Position numbers and translations under genes: made by a program. From Hohaiivirga sp031547465 (GTDB lineage: Bacteria; Pseudomonadota; Alphaproteobacteria; Rhizobiales; Beijerinckiaceae): a stretch of DNA of 64,000 bases. This document shows, in pieces, positions 26,501 through 36,076 of this stretch. Every line of letters starts with the position of its first letter. Position 1 is the stretch's first letter. The notes under the pieces were generated by a model, which saw only the letters and a program-made list of their open reading frames with translations, ran no database searches and was not told the DNA's origin. The DNA lies in contig JAVBRX010000034.1 in the NCBI GenBank assembly GCA_031547465.1, positions 3,123 through 67,122 on the forward strand. Reading direction: 5' to 3'.

Positions 26501-27412
26501 TCAAGTCGAGATGCCACGTGTAAATCTTTCAAGATTGCCAACTGACAACAAGTTATCGCCAAGGTATTCTTTCAATTTTTTATAGTGGGCACCCCATATC
26601 TTTCCATTTTTTTGGTCTTCATCAAATCCAAAAATAATAAGTCTTATATCTTTATTAATACATAGAGATATATCTTTAGAAACAATATTTTTCATTTGAG
26701 TAAAATGATTTACTTCATATCTTTGATTCATGCCTTTAAGTTTAGTTAGGTTATCGCAAATAGTTTGATATGAATTTTTTAAATCTTCACTATTATTTTT
26801 AATCAAATTCTTATAATTTTCTAATTGTTGTATTACTAAAAATTCTTTATTATCTAAACTTCGGATTGAATTATTATCAAAACATTTTACTTCATAGAAA
26901 ATAATTTCTCCATTACCTTCATGATACCGGAACGTAGAAAAATCAATCCGTTTGGTTGAACCATTCTGAGTAGCGGCTTTGCTAAAAGTTATTTTTAAAT
27001 CAATAATATTTTTATTAGCCATCAGGAGCTGATGGATGCCTGTTTTTTCAGGTTTAGAATAGGGAATAGAAGATTTTTTTAAAAATTCTATATCAGACTT
27101 ATCATCTAGCTTATCCAGAAAGAAGTTTCTATAACAAAAATTTTCTATTTTACCATTCGTAAATTTAATCTTAGGATTAGGCATGCTTGGTTTAAGCAGG
27201 TATTTATAATTAATTTTATAAATTAAATCTTTATCCTTAAAGCTAAGTTCTAATAAACTACATCCATTCGAGTAGACATTGATATGTTTTTTTCGAATTG
27301 CAATAAATAAACTTTTATCATCAACAATGTCACGCCACAATCCGCCGCGTTCATATTCTTCATTTAGTTTTTTAATAAATTCTTCTTTGAGTCCTCGTTT
27401 GAAAGCAGGCAT
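26501..27412 (-). CDS. Unknown protein with a PD-(D/E)XK nuclease-like motif
   Basis: A 303-residue protein encoded by very AT-rich DNA, unlike its neighbours. The start at 27412 follows AGGGGGAAATA. The N-terminal 130 residues are Lys/Asn-rich with predicted strands. The middle contains RIDF (D157), then a beta-rich stretch and YEVK (E174, K176), the spacing expected of a PD-(D/E)XK nuclease core. The C-terminal half is helical and ends with an IIFGFDEDQKNG segment. I recognise no named family. Low GC, isolation and a divergent XRE gene suggest horizontally acquired, possibly defence-related DNA. Confidence 0.6.
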   Translation of the reverse strand: MPAFKRGLKEEFIKKLNEEYERGGLWRDIVDDKSLFIAIRKKHINVYSNGCSLLELSFKDKDLIYKINYKYLLKPSMPNPKIKFTNGKIENFCYRNFFLDKLDDKSDIEFLKKSSIPYSKPEKTGIHQLLMANKNIIDLKITFSKAATQNGSTKRIDFSTFRYHEGNGEIIFYEVKCFDNNSIRSLDNKEFLVIQQLENYKNLIKNNSEDLKNSYQTICDNLTKLKGMNQRYEVNHFTQMKNIVSKDISLCINKDIRLIIFGFDEDQKNGKIWGAHYKKLKEYLGDNLLSVGNLERFTRGIST

Positions 27413-27454
27413 TATTTCCCCCTGTTGCCACTGAAGGCCAATGGATTTACATTG

Positions 27455-27483
27455 ATTACACGAGAAGTAGAGAATAGAGTAAA
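27455..27483 (-). promoter_or_regulatory. Putative promoter of the nuclease-like gene
   Basis: On the minus strand TTTACT (27478-27483) is 17 nt from TGTAAT (27455-27460), a good -10. It predicts a leader of roughly 36 nt before 27412. The left copy of the inverted repeat begins 5 nt upstream of the -35, a natural place for an operator. Confidence 0.5.
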
Positions 27484-27488
27484 TTTCT

Positions 27489-27507
27489 ATAGGGAGTTTT
27501 GCACTAT
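27489..27507 (+). repeat. Left arm of a 19-bp inverted repeat flanking the XRE gene
   Basis: ATAGGGAGTTTTGCACTAT is the exact reverse complement of 27895-27913. Similarity continues inward (TAAAAT) after a one-base offset. It lies between the divergent starts at 27412 and 27538 and contains TTGCAC, a possible -35 for the XRE gene with TAGATA 16 nt later. Confidence 0.85.
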
Positions 27508-27537
27508 TAAAATGTGCGCCTAGATATTTAGGCGGTT

Positions 27538-27813
27538 ATGCCAAAGCCGCGCAAGACACTATTTGACGAACCATATCAGGAAATCATCCTGCGCCTTGTT
27601 GCGCGTCGCAAAGAGATCGGGATGACTCAATGCGATCTGGCGGAAGCATATGGCGAGGATCAATCCTTCATCAGCCGTATCGAGAGAATGCAGCGTCGGC
27701 TGGATGTATATGAATATATGGTATTCTGCCGGATACTGGATATTGATCCGAGCGAAATTCTGCGCCCGCTCTGGGAGGCTGTCCCCAAGGCTAAGGCTTC
27801 ATCAAAAGACTAG
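27538..27813 (+). CDS. XRE-family helix-turn-helix regulator
   Basis: A 91-residue DNA-binding protein. The Cro/CI-type helix-turn-helix spans about residues 18-75, with MTQCDLAEAYGEDQSFISRI as recognition core. There is no effector domain. Base composition is nearer the host average than the neighbouring nuclease-like gene. It is divergent from that gene and lies between the two arms of the 19-bp inverted repeat. An autorepressor or island regulator role is likely but inferred. Confidence 0.85.
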   Translation: MPKPRKTLFDEPYQEIILRLVARRKEIGMTQCDLAEAYGEDQSFISRIERMQRRLDVYEYMVFCRILDIDPSEILRPLWEAVPKAKASSKD

Positions 27814-27894
27814 TGGATTATCAGGCTTCGTCTTTTGGCCATTCAAATCTCAAAAATTTTTGTCTATCTATTTGAAATTTATAATTTATTTTAG

Positions 27895-27913
27895 ATAGTG
27901 CAAAACTCCCTAT
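27895..27913 (-). repeat. Right arm of the 19-bp inverted repeat
   Basis: ATAGTGCAAAACTCCCTAT is the perfect complement of the left arm at 27489-27507; the two enclose 387 bp holding the whole XRE gene. No matching direct duplication is seen outside the arms, which argues against a simple transposon insertion. Confidence 0.85.
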
Positions 27914-28032
27914 TTTTATTTACCCTGATGTAACCATTAGATAAAATCTTCTCAGCTAAGCGCTTGAGTCATGGTTCGACGTTGCACGAGAAATATGGAC
28001 CTGTCTCATAATCACAAATAGAGGGGCAGAGA

Positions 28033-28512
28033 ATGAAAGGTAATATTTCAGCATCCTTATCATTATTATGTGTCGCATTAGGAGGTTGTAGTGGCGGTGA
28101 GAGGCTGCAAAGAAGGGATAACATGAAAATTGGGGGCAGTGCTGCTGTCGTTTGTGCCACTCTATTACTTGGAGGATGTTTTCCCGATGCGCCATCATGT
28201 TCTGAAACGAGCGTCACGAACCTTGTTAAAAGTATAGCCAAACAATAATTTGCCAAAGACCCATCTTTCGTAGGGCTTATTGATATTAATAATAGCCACT
28301 ATGATGTGGGTTCAATTATAACTGAGCAAACAATAAACAAAAAGACTATATGCAAAGCTAAATTAAATATTAAACTTGAATTTTCTGCTGTAGTAAAAGC
28401 AGAAAAAGAAAGGTCATTGAATCTCCCAAAGGAAATTGGTTTGGACATTACGTATAATGCTGAGCGAACGGATAATGGTAAGGAAGTGCTTGTAACAGTT
28501 TATGGGCTTTAA
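28033..28512 (+). pseudogene. Small lipoprotein gene interrupted by an in-frame TAA
   Basis: From ATG 28033 the frame runs to TAA at 28246-28248 (71 residues), then continues open in the same frame to TAA at 28510-28512. Two lipobox-like sites are seen: VALGGC from the first start, and LLLGGC from a second ATG at 28123, which has a good AAGGGA site and is probably the true start. The part after the stop (beginning FAKDPSFVGLIDIN and ending TVYGL) reads like a continuing secreted domain. The simplest view is one nonsense mutation in a gene of about 129 codons. Function unknown. Confidence 0.6.
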
Positions 28513-28520
28513 TCCAACAA

Positions 28521-28550
28521 AAGAACCCCGGAATCGCTTCCGGGGTTCTT
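28521..28550. terminator. Bidirectional terminator between the island and groEL
   Basis: AAGAACCCCGGAA (28521-28533) pairs with TTCCGGGGTTCTT (28538-28550) around TCGC. T runs follow on both strands, so it can end groEL transcription and transcription leaving the island. Confidence 0.88.
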
Positions 28551-28577
28551 TTATTCATTCCGTGAAACCGGCTGGAC

Positions 28578-30215
<1,638 letters not shown>

Positions 30216-30277
30216 TGGCCTTATCTCCATTAACTAAATCTGTAAAAAGCCTTCAAATGATCGATAGAGCGCGGCGA

Positions 30278-30565
30278 TTACGCCAGCACGCCCATGATGT
30301 CCGACTCCTTCATGATGAGGAGTTCCTGGCCATCGATCTTGACTTCGGTGCCGGACCACTTGCCGAACAGAACACGGTCGCCCGCCTTCACGTCGAGGGC
30401 AACGAGCTTACCGTTTTCGTCACGGGCACCGGGGCCGACCGCGACCACTTCACCTTCCTGCGGCTTTTCCTTGGCCGTGTCGGGGATGATGATACCCCCT
30501 TTGGTCTTCTCTTCGCTATCGAGGCGGCGGACGACGACACGATCATGCAACGGACGGAACTTCAT
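30278..30565 (-). CDS. groES: Co-chaperonin GroES
   Basis: A 95-residue cap of the GroEL chamber. It begins MKFRPLHDRVVVRR, has the mobile loop region TKGGIIIPDTAKEKP near residues 22-36 and ends with ESDIMGVLA. It is the first gene of the groESL operon, with the CIRCE operator 68-94 nt upstream. Confidence 0.98.
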   Translation of the reverse strand: MKFRPLHDRVVVRRLDSEEKTKGGIIIPDTAKEKPQEGEVVAVGPGARDENGKLVALDVKAGDRVLFGKWSGTEVKIDGQELLIMKESDIMGVLA

Positions 30566-30632
30566 GGATAAAGATCCTCTTTATCGACTGACGGAATGAA
30601 ACGGCGCTATTTTTCGCGCCGAGGGGAAATTG

Positions 30633-30659
30633 TTAGCACTCGGCAGCCCTGAGTGCTAA
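30633..30659 (-). promoter_or_regulatory. CIRCE operator (HrcA-binding) of groESL
   Basis: TTAGCACTC-N9-GAGTGCTAA is a perfect 9-9-9 CIRCE element. HrcA binds it and represses heat-shock genes. It lies just downstream of the predicted heat-shock -10. hrcA itself is not in the window. Confidence 0.97.
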
Positions 30660-30667
30660 TTGCGCTG

Positions 30668-30699
30668 CTGAGATAAGAAGGACGTTTGCAAGAGTCAAG
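30668..30699 (-). promoter_or_regulatory. Heat-shock (RpoH-type) promoter of groESL
   Basis: On the minus strand CTTGAC (30694-30699) is followed by a 16-nt spacer and CTTATCTCAG (30668-30677), an exact match to the alphaproteobacterial RpoH -10 pattern CyTATnTnnG. The same layout precedes grpE and dnaK. Dual HrcA and RpoH control is implied. Confidence 0.7.
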
Positions 30700-30755
30700 A
30701 GTTGGGATGCAGAGAAAAGGCACCGGAGAAATCGGTTTTTCCCGTTTTCGTTGCC

Positions 30756-31697
30756 TCAGACCGTTGACCAGAAATAGCGCGTCACATGGAAAAATACCGG
30801 TGCGGCGAACACCACTGAATCGAGCCGGTCGAGAAAGCCGCCATGACCTTCGATGGCGGTGCCCCAATCTTTGACGCCGCGGTCGCGCTTGATGGCCGAC
30901 ATGACGAGGCCACCGAAAAACCCCATCAGGCAGATCAGGAATGCCTGCCCGGCAGCCTGTAGAAACGTGAACGGGGTGATGAAGAACAGAAGCGCGCCGA
31001 CGAGCGAGGCGCTCAGAACACCGCCGACCAACCCCTCCCAGGTTTTCGACGGCGACAGTTTCGGTGCGACCTTATGCTTGCCGCAGAGCTTGCCCCAGAC
31101 ATATTGCAGCACATCGCTCATCTGCACCACAAGCAACAGGAAGGCGACGAGCAGCAGCCCTTCGCCCTCATATCCGGGAATTTTCAGGGTCAGCAGCGAC
31201 GGCACGTGCGACAGGCAATAGACACAGATCATCAGCCCCCATTGCACTTCCGAAATGCGCTCCAGAAACTTCGCCGTGTCGCCGCGCAAGGCCGCGAACA
31301 CCGGCAGCAGCAGAAAAGCGTAGACCGGGATCAGGATCGCCGCCAGCCCGTACCATTCGATATAGACGAGGTAATATTGCGCCGGGAGAAAAACATAGAA
31401 ACCCGCCTCCAGCGCGTAATGATCGCCAGAGCGAGTGGTGGCGACGGTATAGAACTCACGCAACGCCGCGAACGACGACAGGGCAAACAGCAGGATCACC
31501 CCTGTCTTGCCGAACAGAAACGCGCCACCGAGGCAGGCAAGGATAACCCACCACGAGCGAATGCGGGCGTTCAGGTTCTCAATCACCGGATTGGAATCGC
31601 CGTCACGCCTTTCCAGCCAGTAGCCGACGGCAGTCGCGACGGTGATGACGGCGAGCAGCCCGCCAAAGACAGCGAAGACATATCCGTTACTGGTCAT
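30756..31697 (-). CDS. CdsA-family phosphatidate cytidylyltransferase (YnbB-like)
   Basis: A 313-residue multi-pass membrane enzyme that should convert phosphatidic acid and CTP to CDP-diacylglycerol. The CdsA signature is near the C-terminus: SPSKTWEGLVGG, then SAIKRDRGVKDWG and GHGGFLDRLDS. It is the last gene of a six-gene operon and overlaps the acyltransferase stop by 4 bp. Given the neighbours it corresponds to E. coli YnbB, so it may be a pathway-specific paralogue rather than the essential housekeeping CdsA. Confidence 0.88.
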   Translation of the reverse strand: MTSNGYVFAVFGGLLAVITVATAVGYWLERRDGDSNPVIENLNARIRSWWVILACLGGAFLFGKTGVILLFALSSFAALREFYTVATTRSGDHYALEAGFYVFLPAQYYLVYIEWYGLAAILIPVYAFLLLPVFAALRGDTAKFLERISEVQWGLMICVYCLSHVPSLLTLKIPGYEGEGLLLVAFLLLVVQMSDVLQYVWGKLCGKHKVAPKLSPSKTWEGLVGGVLSASLVGALLFFITPFTFLQAAGQAFLICLMGFFGGLVMSAIKRDRGVKDWGTAIEGHGGFLDRLDSVVFAAPVFFHVTRYFWSTV

Positions 31698-32359
31698 GGA
31701 GCAGGAACTTTCGGCAAGGGAGAAGCGGCACCGGTCCGGCGAGCCTGTGGGGCGAGCGTCAGCAGGGCCTGCCGGGCGCGCTCGACGAATGCGCCGCGTT
31801 CTTCGCCCTCACCGAGGCGGAGCGGCGTGCCGAACGTTGCCGAACATAAGAAAGGCACCGGCAGCAGCACGCCTTTCGGCATCACCCGGTGCGGGTTATC
31901 GAGCCAGACCGGAACGAGATCGATGCCCGGCCGGGCCTTAGCGAGGCGGTAAAGCCCGCTCTTGAACGGCAGTAGCGGCTCGTCCGTCATATTGCGGGTG
32001 CCTTCAGGAAAGACGATGATGGATTTTCCAGCGTCGAGAATTTCCGTCAGGATGGTGAGCGGGTTGTAGCTACGGCTTGCCGCATCGCGCTCGATCAACG
32101 CCGCATAGAACACCTTTTCGGCGATGAAGCGGCGGAACGTCGTTTTCAGCCAGTAATCGGCCCCGGCAACGGGCCGGATAGTGCGGCGCAAAACCTTCGG
32201 CAGCGCCGACCAGATCAGCAACAGGTCGCTGTGGCTGGCATGATTGGCGTAATAGATCCGCTGTGTTTCGTCGGGCGCGCAGCCGCTCCATACGGCGCGT
32301 GCACCGGTAACCGCTCGCGTGAGGCCGATCAGGCCCGCCTCCGCAACCTGTCCGCGCAT
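31694..32359 (-). CDS. PlsC-like 1-acylglycerol-3-phosphate acyltransferase
   Basis: A 221-residue acyltransferase with the catalytic NHASHSD motif near residue 40 and FPEGTRN near residue 122. It adds the second acyl chain to lysophosphatidate. The start at 32359 lies 2 nt after a run of nine G residues that occupies the ribosome-binding position. The gene is 12 nt after the upstream membrane-protein gene and overlaps the CdsA-like gene. It probably feeds phosphatidate to that enzyme. A second PlsC paralogue is at 49408. Confidence 0.87.
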   Translation of the reverse strand: MRGQVAEAGLIGLTRAVTGARAVWSGCAPDETQRIYYANHASHSDLLLIWSALPKVLRRTIRPVAGADYWLKTTFRRFIAEKVFYAALIERDAASRSYNPLTILTEILDAGKSIIVFPEGTRNMTDEPLLPFKSGLYRLAKARPGIDLVPVWLDNPHRVMPKGVLLPVPFLCSATFGTPLRLGEGEERGAFVERARQALLTLAPQARRTGAASPLPKVPAP

Positions 32360-32371
32360 CGCCCCCCCCCG

Positions 32372-32806
32372 TTATCGCCAGAGCAACCCTCCAAGCAGCG
32401 CGCAAAGGCCGCCCGCCTGAACGATCAGCAAAAATCCTTGCATCTTCATTAGCCTGAATGCGCCGGAAAGTCTCGCCTGCGGTTCGCGTCCGGTTTTATC
32501 CTCCGGCACCAGCGTCAGGGCGGTCAACGCCGCGTCGAGGCTTGCCAGCGACTCGTCCCCCGGTGGCATCCTGCTCAACCGCCGGAACAGGGCGGCATCG
32601 AAGCCGGTACGAATGGCAAACCAGGTTTCCGCCAGGCCAAGGAGGACAACCCAGGTAGCGATGGCCGCCAATCCGCCTTCATCGTTAAGCACGAACACCG
32701 CCAGCGCCACGCCCGCCGCTGCCGACAGGCCGATGGCGGCAAGGTGAATCGTGCGCCCCTGCGCCAGCAGGGCAGCGGCAACGCTGTAGCGGTTCATGTC
32801 GCTCAT
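32372..32806 (-). CDS. Small membrane protein of the ynb-like operon, unknown function
   Basis: A 144-residue protein with about three hydrophobic segments: near 20-42, 46-66 and the C-terminal 122-143. A charged cytoplasmic-type loop contains DAALTALTLVPEDKTG. I recognise no named family. Its start overlaps the PAP2/phosphatase stop (ATGA at 32803-32806), so it is translated with that gene. It has no counterpart in the four-gene E. coli ynb operon as I recall it. Confidence 0.7.
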   Translation of the reverse strand: MSDMNRYSVAAALLAQGRTIHLAAIGLSAAAGVALAVFVLNDEGGLAAIATWVVLLGLAETWFAIRTGFDAALFRRLSRMPPGDESLASLDAALTALTLVPEDKTGREPQARLSGAFRLMKMQGFLLIVQAGGLCALLGGLLWR

Positions 32807-34188
32807 CGTTCGCCTCTCTCCGGTTCTGGCATGTCTTCGGCAATCATGCGGGCGACAATCTCAAGCTGTTCCGCCCTGAGAACCGCTTTGGGCCGCGCCT
32901 GTAACAGAATCGCCAGCGCCTCGTCCACGGTTCCGGCCCGCCCGGACAAAACCAGCCAAGCCAGCACGGCAGCGGCGCTACGCGAATAGCCAAGCGCGCA
33001 GGCGACATGGACCGGTCCGTTCTGTCGCGCCCCCTCGATAATTTTTGCGGTATCGCGCAATGTATCTTCCGGCACGGGAACGAGATCGAGGCTCGGCATG
33101 GCCGAATATGTATCGGCGGAGGGATTACCGATGAACGGCAATTCAGCGCACATATCGGCCAACATGCGCGGCCCATCCGCTGGCGCTTCCGTCAGGGGAG
33201 CGCCATGCAGTAAAAGCGGCCCGAGAAACACACCGTCGCGGACAAACACGGGCCTTGTGTCCCGCCAGGTCCAAAGCCGCGCATTGATAAAAGCGATGAG
33301 CATATAAGGCGCAAACAGGATCGCCGCTGCCAGGGTATGATGACCGCAGGGCTGTTTCTGGAACCCGTCCGCCCCGGCGGCGGCATAATTCCAGCCGACG
33401 AGCGCAAGCGATAGCACCGGCCACCACAGCACGAACCACACGAGAGACAACCGGCAGGCAAAAATGGCGATGACAGCAAGCACCCCGGCAGCCATGGCAT
33501 AACGCAACGCCAGAACCCGGCGGCGAGACGAAGCGATGGGAGGACGCAAGGGCGACGCAAAATCCTCCGGCCATAGCCAGAGGGCGAAAAAGCCGAGCAT
33601 CGCCCCGGTCGGCACGTCGATGACATGATGCTGCCATGTCGTCAGTACCGAGACGCCGATCAACGCGAACCAGCCATGAAGCAACGGGCGCAGCCAGGAC
33701 GGCGTATGCCGGAGATAGAACGCCCACAAGATAACAAGCAGGGCGATGTGCAGCGACGGCGCCTGGTTGAACGGCTTGTCGAACGCGCCGAGGAGATCGA
33801 ACAGCGCACCGAATGCCCCGTCCGTCACCGGGCGCGGGAAGGAGAACCGCAACGGAAACAGCAGAAAACACGCGACCGCAACAATCTGCGCCGTCAGCAG
33901 CCGCAGGGCGTGGCGGTCAAGTTCGCGCACCGTCGCACACAGGAACGGCGACAGGGCATAGAGCAAGTCAATCGACCAATACGGCACGATGGTCCAGGGC
34001 AGGAACGGGGTATGTCGCTCCCAACCGAAAACCAATGAACCAACATCATCACGCAGCGATGTCACCCAGTTGGCACCGTTATAGGAGGCGAAGAAGAACA
34101 CACCGAGGCAGACAAGCCACACCACCGCCCGCCGGAACGGACGAATGGGCGACAGCGGTTGCGGGGAAGCGCCGATCAGTCCGTTCAC
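32803..34188 (-). CDS. PAP2 / dual-specificity phosphatase fusion (YnbD-like)
   Basis: The start was set at a GTG (34186-34188) that overlaps the upstream stop as GTGA, giving 461 residues; a longer frame would lie wholly inside the previous gene. The N-terminal half is a membrane PAP2 domain with PSLH (144-147) and HHVIDVPTG (187-195). More helices follow. The C-terminal domain carries a cysteine phosphatase loop CALGYSRS (C397, R403) of the dual-specificity type. E. coli YnbD has the same architecture. It should dephosphorylate a lipid phosphate or its head group. Confidence 0.85.
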   Translation of the reverse strand: MNGLIGASPQPLSPIRPFRRAVVWLVCLGVFFFASYNGANWVTSLRDDVGSLVFGWERHTPFLPWTIVPYWSIDLLYALSPFLCATVRELDRHALRLLTAQIVAVACFLLFPLRFSFPRPVTDGAFGALFDLLGAFDKPFNQAPSLHIALLVILWAFYLRHTPSWLRPLLHGWFALIGVSVLTTWQHHVIDVPTGAMLGFFALWLWPEDFASPLRPPIASSRRRVLALRYAMAAGVLAVIAIFACRLSLVWFVLWWPVLSLALVGWNYAAAGADGFQKQPCGHHTLAAAILFAPYMLIAFINARLWTWRDTRPVFVRDGVFLGPLLLHGAPLTEAPADGPRMLADMCAELPFIGNPSADTYSAMPSLDLVPVPEDTLRDTAKIIEGARQNGPVHVACALGYSRSAAAVLAWLVLSGRAGTVDEALAILLQARPKAVLRAEQLEIVARMIAEDMPEPERGER

Positions 34189-36029
34189 GATATCTTGCGA
34201 CACGCCAGCGACACGGTGAAGATGCCCCAGGGATCGATGCGCTGGTCCACCTTCTCGAAGCCTGCCGCCGCGACGAGTTGATCCATCTCGGCCTGTGTGC
34301 GACGGCGCATCACCCAATCCCGCCCGTCGCGATGGCTGGTGAGGGCGCGAGCGATCAGTTCGAGCTGCGGATGCCAGGGCTGGCCAGTATAGACGAGATA
34401 GCCGCCCTCCGGCACGGCGGCGGCAAGCCCTGCAAGCGAGCGGGAAACAACCGCATTATCGGGGAACAGTTCGTAAAGGCCGGACACTATCGCCAAAGTC
34501 GGATGCGGCTCGACGGCGGCGAGGCTGACGGGATCGAACGCATCGCCTTTCTCGAACTGCGCGAGTTGCGACAGCCCTTTGGCCTCGATCAGTTCCCGGC
34601 CCGCCGTGACGTTGAGATCGCTGAAATCGCGCAGCAGAATACTGTCGGGCTTGACCGAGCCGGTCAGCACCGCATCGAGCACATAACGCCCGTGTCCGGC
34701 GGCGATATCCATCACCCGAATCGGCAGGCCTGCTTCCTTCAGCCGCTTCATGCCGTCGCGCAGCATTTCCTCGACATGAACCTTGCGCTTGCGGATGCCC
34801 TGCCAGCCGATGGAATTGAGATAATTGCCATCGATCAGGGTGCCGAGCCGCCCCTTGCCCTCAGACAGGTTGCGATAGACGTAATCGAGGGTCGAGCCGG
34901 AATCGAAACCGGTATCGAGGCCGAGCCTGTAGCCTTCGGACAATTGCCCCCCGAGCTTGACGCCGCCGCGCATCGTCCGCCAGTATACCCCCTTGAGCGA
35001 AAACGGTTTCAGCGGTGACGACAGCCGGTCGTATTCGTCGCGGGTGAAGCCGAGCCTGTCGGCTTCAAGCAGCGAGGGCATCGCCAGCGGCGCGGCGAAG
35101 CGCTCCAGCATGAAACGGCGCAGTTCGGTGACCGGTGCGGTGCGTTTCCACTCCCCCAAGAGATCGTGCATCAGCCCCTTGAAGATGTGTCGCTCCTTGA
35201 ACGGCGACGCGAGGTTCTCGAAGAAGCGGTGCTGCGGATCCGGGTCGACGACATAATCGCTTCCGGCGACCAGCACCTGCACCGGCGCGACGATGGCGCG
35301 GGCATCCGCCACGATCCGCTCCGCCGCATCGTAGACGCCGAGCAGCATGTCGACGGAAATGTCGGAGGTGATCGCCTTGTCGGCGCGGTAGCTATCCTGC
35401 CGGTCCGGATCGCGGGTCAACCAGCGCGGCTGCACGTAGGATTTGACGGCGAAATTGCCGCGAAATCTGCGCATCAGCCGTAGACCGGGGCGGGCGAACG
35501 GCACGTAAAGCTTGATCTTGAAGGCGGGCGCGGCAACCGATGCGGCGCGGATGTTCGGAGCATAATCATGCAACCAGCCGAGTACTTGCACCGCGCCGAC
35601 GCTCTGGCCGACGAGGCCCATTTCCTCGACCGGGATATCATGCACCGCTCGCACATGCTCAATATAGCATTGCACGTCGCGGATCGTATCGGCGAAGGTT
35701 TCGTTCTTGCGCCGCTCATCCTTGGAGCGCCCGTGACCACGCGCATCCCAGGCAAAGAAATCGAAATCCGGCAGGTCGAGTTCGCGCACCAGATGCGCCA
35801 TGCGCCCGGAATGCTCGTGGCCACGATGGAACAGCAGAATTGCGCCGCGCCGGATTCCGCCTTTCGCAGGCCAATGCCGGTAGAAGATCTCCAGCCCATC
35901 ATGACTGCCGAACACATGATCGGCGAAAGGCCGCTCCGTTACGGGTCGGTCGGTCTTGCCTATCGCTTCAACCGTATCGGATTCCATGTCAGGTTCATAG
36001 GCGGTTACGGGGTCGGACGACATTGACAT
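34185..36029 (-). CDS. Alpha/beta hydrolase-methyltransferase fusion (YnbC-like)
   Basis: A 614-residue two-domain protein starting at 36029 behind GGAGGGATCCG. Residues 35-310 form an alpha/beta hydrolase with oxyanion text LFHRGHEHSG, nucleophile elbow GQSVGA (Ser143) and a late catalytic His in LMHDLLG (about 288). Residues 380-614 form a SAM-dependent methyltransferase with motif I VMDIAAGHGRYV (439-450). This matches E. coli YnbC. In context it would cleave and/or methylate a lipid intermediate. The substrate is unknown. Confidence 0.87.
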   Translation of the reverse strand: MSMSSDPVTAYEPDMESDTVEAIGKTDRPVTERPFADHVFGSHDGLEIFYRHWPAKGGIRRGAILLFHRGHEHSGRMAHLVRELDLPDFDFFAWDARGHGRSKDERRKNETFADTIRDVQCYIEHVRAVHDIPVEEMGLVGQSVGAVQVLGWLHDYAPNIRAASVAAPAFKIKLYVPFARPGLRLMRRFRGNFAVKSYVQPRWLTRDPDRQDSYRADKAITSDISVDMLLGVYDAAERIVADARAIVAPVQVLVAGSDYVVDPDPQHRFFENLASPFKERHIFKGLMHDLLGEWKRTAPVTELRRFMLERFAAPLAMPSLLEADRLGFTRDEYDRLSSPLKPFSLKGVYWRTMRGGVKLGGQLSEGYRLGLDTGFDSGSTLDYVYRNLSEGKGRLGTLIDGNYLNSIGWQGIRKRKVHVEEMLRDGMKRLKEAGLPIRVMDIAAGHGRYVLDAVLTGSVKPDSILLRDFSDLNVTAGRELIEAKGLSQLAQFEKGDAFDPVSLAAVEPHPTLAIVSGLYELFPDNAVVSRSLAGLAAAVPEGGYLVYTGQPWHPQLELIARALTSHRDGRDWVMRRRTQAEMDQLVAAAGFEKVDQRIDPWGIFTVSLACRKIS

Positions 36030-36076
36030 CGGATCCCTCCAATATGGGATGACACTGAAGTTCTTGCGGGCGTACC

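Noticed and set aside
26467..26523. Small plus-strand frame MARSQLKEALELKSRCHV at the island edge
   Set aside because: Only 18 codons, without a clear ribosome site and overlapping the 3' end of the nuclease-like gene; it could be a gene remnant but cannot be supported.
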